Source: Winogradskyella pelagia (GTDB lineage Bacteria; Bacteroidota; Bacteroidia; Flavobacteriales; Flavobacteriaceae). From it: DNA of 64,000 nucleotides. Under the pieces are notes generated by a model. That model was not told where the DNA came from. It did no database searches and saw nothing but the letters and a program-made list of their open reading frames with translations. Each line of letters opens with the position of its first letter. Positions within the stretch are counted from its first letter, which is position 1. Of the stretch, positions 61,217-64,000 are shown piece by piece. A program made the position numbers and the translations under genes. The DNA lies in NCBI RefSeq assembly GCF_017581965.1, contig NZ_JAGEVF010000007.1:1-64000 (forward strand), in the 5' to 3' direction.

Positions 61217-62995
61217 ATGGAAACTTCATTTGAGTCTAATCCATTAATTGATAGACTCCCTCCCCATCTTAAACAGTTTATAAAGCCTCAAGATTACGAC
61301 CAGTATTCCTCAATTAATCAAGCGGTTTGGCGCTATGTGATGCGCAAAAATATATCTTATCTCTCGAAGGTCGCACATCAATCGTATTCACAGGGTCTGG
61401 ACATGACAGGAATTTCCATTGATACTATACCGAGTATGTACGGTATGAACCGCATACTTAAAGAAATAGGATGGGCTACAGTTGCCGTTGATGGTTTTAT
61501 TCCTCCAAATGCCTTTATGGAGTTCCAGGCTTATAAAATTTTAGTGATTGCCTCAGACATAAGGCAACTTGAAAATATTGAATATACTCCAGCTCCGGAT
61601 ATTATTCATGAAGCCGCAGGACATGCGCCTATTATTGCCAACCCAGACTATGCTGAATACTTAAGACGATTTGGTGAAATTGGCGCTAAAGCTATTCTAT
61701 CAGCGCACGATAATGACATGTACGAAGCGGTTAGAAAATTGTCTATACTAAAAGAATCTGCAACAAGTTTAGAACAAGAGATTGCGGATGCAGAGGACGA
61801 AGTTAATCAGCTGCAGTCAAAAAAAGTCGCACTTTCTGAGATGGCTCAAATAAGAAATTTACATTGGTGGACTGTCGAATATGGCCTAATTGGCACACCT
61901 GAAAATCCAAAATTATATGGTGCAGGTTTATTGTCTTCAATTGGTGAAAGTAAGTGGTGTCTTTCTGATGCAGTGAAGAAAATCCCCTATTCTATAAAAG
62001 CAGCAGAAACTGAATTTGACATCACCCAACCTCAACCACAGTTATTTGTGACGCCTGACTTTTCATATCTGATGCAGGTCTTAGAGGAGTATGCCAATAC
62101 AATGGCGCTTCGCAAAGGAGGCTGGCGTGGGCTACAAAAACTTATGGATTCTAAAAAAATTGGCACCATAGAATTAAACACAGGACTTCAGATATCTGGC
62201 AAATTCACTCAAATGATTAAAGATGAGGACAACAATGTGGTCTTCTTTAAAACCGAGGGCCCGACGGCTCTAGCAAATAGAGAAAAAGAGCTAATAGGCC
62301 ATGGTGTTCAGACTTACAGCGGCGGTTTTAGTTCTCCAATTGGAAAATTAAAAGGCATTAATCTGGCCATTGAAGACATGGGACCAAGAGATTTAAAGGC
62401 CTATAATTTTTACGATGGAAAGCGCATCTCCTTTGAGTACGAAAGTGGCATAACTGTTGAGGGTTTAAATATTACTGGATTGCGAAACATTAATGGAAAA
62501 TTGATTTTAATACAATTCGAAGACTGTACCGTTACCTTTAATGGCAAGGTACTATTTTCACCTGAGGATGGCGCCTTTGACCTTGCTGTTGGGTCTTCAA
62601 TTATTTCAGCCTATGCAGGAAGTGCTGATTTTAGGTCCTTCGAAGATTTATATCATATTTCCAATTACAACACCCATAAACCCGATAAAAGCAAAGACAC
62701 GCTTCAACTTGAAATGATGTACCAACGTATTAGGGACTGCCGAGAAGGAAAGATTAATATGGATGCAGATGAATTGCTCGATGTGTTGAGCACCCTTAAA
62801 GAAAAGTTCCCTAAAGATTGGTTGTTAATTCTAGAACTATTTGAACTATCATCTAAGAATGGGATGATTGGAGCAACAACTGTTATTTCCGATTATTTAA
62901 AATCTCAAATGAAAAACCGACCAAAAATAGCGCACCTCATCTCTAATGGGATGGAAATTATCAACACCTCTATTGCAATAAATAGCGATATGTAA
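61217..62995 (+). CDS. phhA: Aromatic amino acid hydroxylase with long C-terminal extension, 592 aa
   Basis: A pterin-dependent, iron-containing hydroxylase, most likely phenylalanine 4-hydroxylase making tyrosine. The iron ligands are His131 and His136 in IIHEAAGHAPII and Glu221 in WWTVEYGLIG. Bacterial PhhA is about 260-290 residues; here the catalytic region reaches about 330, interrupted by a coiled-coil-like insert (about 172-212, LEQEIADAEDEVNQLQSKK). A further 260 residues of unknown, beta-rich then helical character follow (from GTIELNTGLQISGKFTQMIK). It diverges from the paa TetR gene. Phenylalanine enters either tyrosine or phenylacetate breakdown, so co-placement makes metabolic sense. 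Confidence 0.9.
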   Translation: METSFESNPLIDRLPPHLKQFIKPQDYDQYSSINQAVWRYVMRKNISYLSKVAHQSYSQGLDMTGISIDTIPSMYGMNRILKEIGWATVAVDGFIPPNAFMEFQAYKILVIASDIRQLENIEYTPAPDIIHEAAGHAPIIANPDYAEYLRRFGEIGAKAILSAHDNDMYEAVRKLSILKESATSLEQEIADAEDEVNQLQSKKVALSEMAQIRNLHWWTVEYGLIGTPENPKLYGAGLLSSIGESKWCLSDAVKKIPYSIKAAETEFDITQPQPQLFVTPDFSYLMQVLEEYANTMALRKGGWRGLQKLMDSKKIGTIELNTGLQISGKFTQMIKDEDNNVVFFKTEGPTALANREKELIGHGVQTYSGGFSSPIGKLKGINLAIEDMGPRDLKAYNFYDGKRISFEYESGITVEGLNITGLRNINGKLILIQFEDCTVTFNGKVLFSPEDGAFDLAVGSSIISAYAGSADFRSFEDLYHISNYNTHKPDKSKDTLQLEMMYQRIRDCREGKINMDADELLDVLSTLKEKFPKDWLLILELFELSSKNGMIGATTVISDYLKSQMKNRPKIAHLISNGMEIINTSIAINSDM

Positions 62996-63049
62996 CATTT
63001 GATACCATAGATAGTTATAGAATTTTTGACATTTGCTAAAAATTAAATT

Positions 63050-63355
63050 ATGGGATTTTTGGATTTTTTAACGGGAAACAGTACAAATCAACTAAGAGAA
63101 TATCTTCAAAAAAAGGCGGTAATTTTAGATGTTAGGACACATAGCGAATATCAGTCTAATAATATTGAATCGGCTATTCACATTCCTTTAAACGAATTGG
63201 AATATCGCGTAGAAGAAATCAAAGTACTTAACAAGCCTGTAATTGTACACTGTGCAAGTGGCATGCGATCAGCTAAGGCAGCCAGTTTTCTAAAATCAAA
63301 TGGTGTAGATACCATAAATGGCGGAGGTATTGCCAAGTTAAAGTCAGTATTATAA
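63050..63355 (+). CDS. Rhodanese-like sulfurtransferase domain protein, 101 aa
   Basis: A single-domain rhodanese. VILDVRTHSEYQSNNIESAI opens the fold, and IVHCASGMRSAKAA holds the active-site Cys68 in a CxxGxRS loop. It transfers sulfane sulfur or carries persulfide in the cytoplasm; the partner is unknown. The length is normal for single-domain forms. It follows the hydroxylase by 54 bases and converges with the DUF4230 gene, with the stops overlapping by 6 bases. Confidence 0.93.
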   Translation: MGFLDFLTGNSTNQLREYLQKKAVILDVRTHSEYQSNNIESAIHIPLNELEYRVEEIKVLNKPVIVHCASGMRSAKAASFLKSNGVDTINGGGIAKLKSVL

Positions 63356-63958
63356 AATTAAGTCATTGAGTTCTTCTTGGACGTTTACAGGTTTAGATTT
63401 ATAAATTAGCGTCCAGCCCAAGGATTCTGTGAGAATATAAAATTTAGCCAATTCACTTATTAATCTGTTCTCGGCATTAGTCTTTAGTGTTGAAGTTTCA
63501 ATTTTTTTCAATAAAGTTGATTTTACAGATGCATTTATGGTATTATAATCCTTAGCCTCAAAAGGGTTAAAAAAATCGGATTGCATATCATAATATTCCA
63601 ATTCTGGCGAAATCAATACTTCTTGTTCAGGGATATTTAGAATTTCGATTGTTTTTGTCTCTTCATTCAAGCTATACTCCAATTTGCTTAAATCGTAGCT
63701 TACTGAAATCTTTGCATTAACAACAACCAAGGCCTTTTTATCAGCTGTAAGATAATCTCCAAAAATTTCTTTGGAATTTTCATAATTAAAAACTTCGGTA
63801 AAATGACCTTCTGTTACAACCAGTTTACTTACCTGATTTAACTGCTCTTGAATTAATTCTGAAGATGTCCTTAGGGAGTTTTCCGACCTATTGGTGCATT
63901 GCTTATAAAGTAGCAATATTACTACCGTTATTAGGATTCCTAAAAGAAAATTTCTCAT
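63350..63958 (-). CDS. DUF4230 membrane-anchored protein, 202 aa
   Basis: An envelope protein of unknown function. One N-terminal membrane anchor (MRNFLLGILITVVILLLYKQ) precedes the DUF4230 domain (about residues 40-200): SKLVVTEGHFTEVFNYE, LVVVNAKISVSYDLSKLEYS and SLGWTLIYKSKP are typical. The C-terminal residues overlap the rhodanese gene. Upstream, at 63959-64000, lies only a short A/T-rich stretch at the window edge with no further gene visible. Confidence 0.85.
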   Translation of the reverse strand: MRNFLLGILITVVILLLYKQCTNRSENSLRTSSELIQEQLNQVSKLVVTEGHFTEVFNYENSKEIFGDYLTADKKALVVVNAKISVSYDLSKLEYSLNEETKTIEILNIPEQEVLISPELEYYDMQSDFFNPFEAKDYNTINASVKSTLLKKIETSTLKTNAENRLISELAKFYILTESLGWTLIYKSKPVNVQEELNDLIL

Positions 63959-64000
63959 GTGTAAATTTAAAAATTATTCAATGTACTTTAAATCAAGGGT

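Noticed and set aside
1..64000. Phage, insertion sequence, toxin-antitoxin or defence genes
   Set aside because: No transposase, integrase, restriction or toxin motif was recognised anywhere; the only mobile-type remnant is the GIY-YIG pseudogene.
1..64000. tRNA genes and known riboswitches
   Set aside because: No cloverleaf with a TTC loop and no familiar riboswitch core was found in the intergenic stretches, all of which are short.

Overview
The window is a 64 kb chromosomal segment from a member of the Bacteroidota, almost certainly family Flavobacteriaceae. The evidence is the low G+C content, SusC/SusD pairs, T9SS sorting tails, lipoproteins with short lipoboxes, the long forms of HutU and LysS, the fused branched-chain dehydrogenase E1, and promoters matching the Bacteroidota consensus (TTG, about 20 bases, then TAnnTTTG). 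The genus cannot be fixed from this sequence. I found no rRNA or tRNA gene, CRISPR array, phage or insertion sequence inside the window.

Region by region. 1-262: two tandem leftward promoters feeding a transcription unit off the left edge, possibly an rRNA operon. 263-11004 (minus): an outer-membrane porin-like protein, a secreted T9SS reprolysin-like metallopeptidase, and a SusC/SusD uptake locus with two extra surface lipoproteins. 11217-25652 (mostly plus): rnhB without a normal start codon, envelope proteins, a nucleoid-associated protein, lipB, a small Pmp3-type protein, a membrane-anchored LuxR regulator, a DUF1573 protein, lysS, a dihaem-type protein and a large zinc protease. 25711-31213: two tandem alpha/beta hydrolases, small secreted proteins (one broken by a stop codon), then hemL, a glucosaminidase/LysM lipoprotein and a D-cysteine desulfhydrase/ACC deaminase-like enzyme. 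31420-40609: a T9SS surface protein, a small HExxH protein, a DUF5522 protein translationally coupled to urocanate hydratase, a DUF4136 lipoprotein with a Gly/Trp/Pro repeat, a SulP transporter and a bestrophin-like channel.

40663-62995 is a catabolic block. Branched-chain amino acid breakdown comes first: fused E1, transaminase, E2, and a divergent Lrp/AsnC regulator. The phenylacetate (paa) pathway follows, read leftward from 61132 to 45826: TetR regulator, paaE, A, B, C, D, a VOC protein, paaG, a threonine/serine dehydratase-like enzyme, paaH, paaI, a dead GIY-YIG nuclease gene, paaJ, paaZ, a serine hydrolase, an enoyl-CoA hydratase and a PaaY-like hexapeptide protein. Together these would ring-epoxidise phenylacetyl-CoA (PaaABCE, with PaaD for maturation), isomerise and open the ring (PaaG, PaaZ) and beta-oxidise the product to acetyl-CoA and succinyl-CoA. 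The phenylacetyl-CoA ligase PaaK is not in the window. A perfect inverted repeat beside the paaE -7 box is a good operator for the TetR protein. An aromatic amino acid hydroxylase diverges from the regulator.

The most unusual feature is a family of short intergenic palindromes, seen only in the gaps of this catabolic block. Their arms change together so that the stem is preserved, while the flanks stay constant. Two inverted copies of a related palindrome bracket the GIY-YIG pseudogene. Other points of note are a PaaZ with an extra C-terminal DinB/DUF1569-like domain and rnhB without an ATG, GTG or TTG start.
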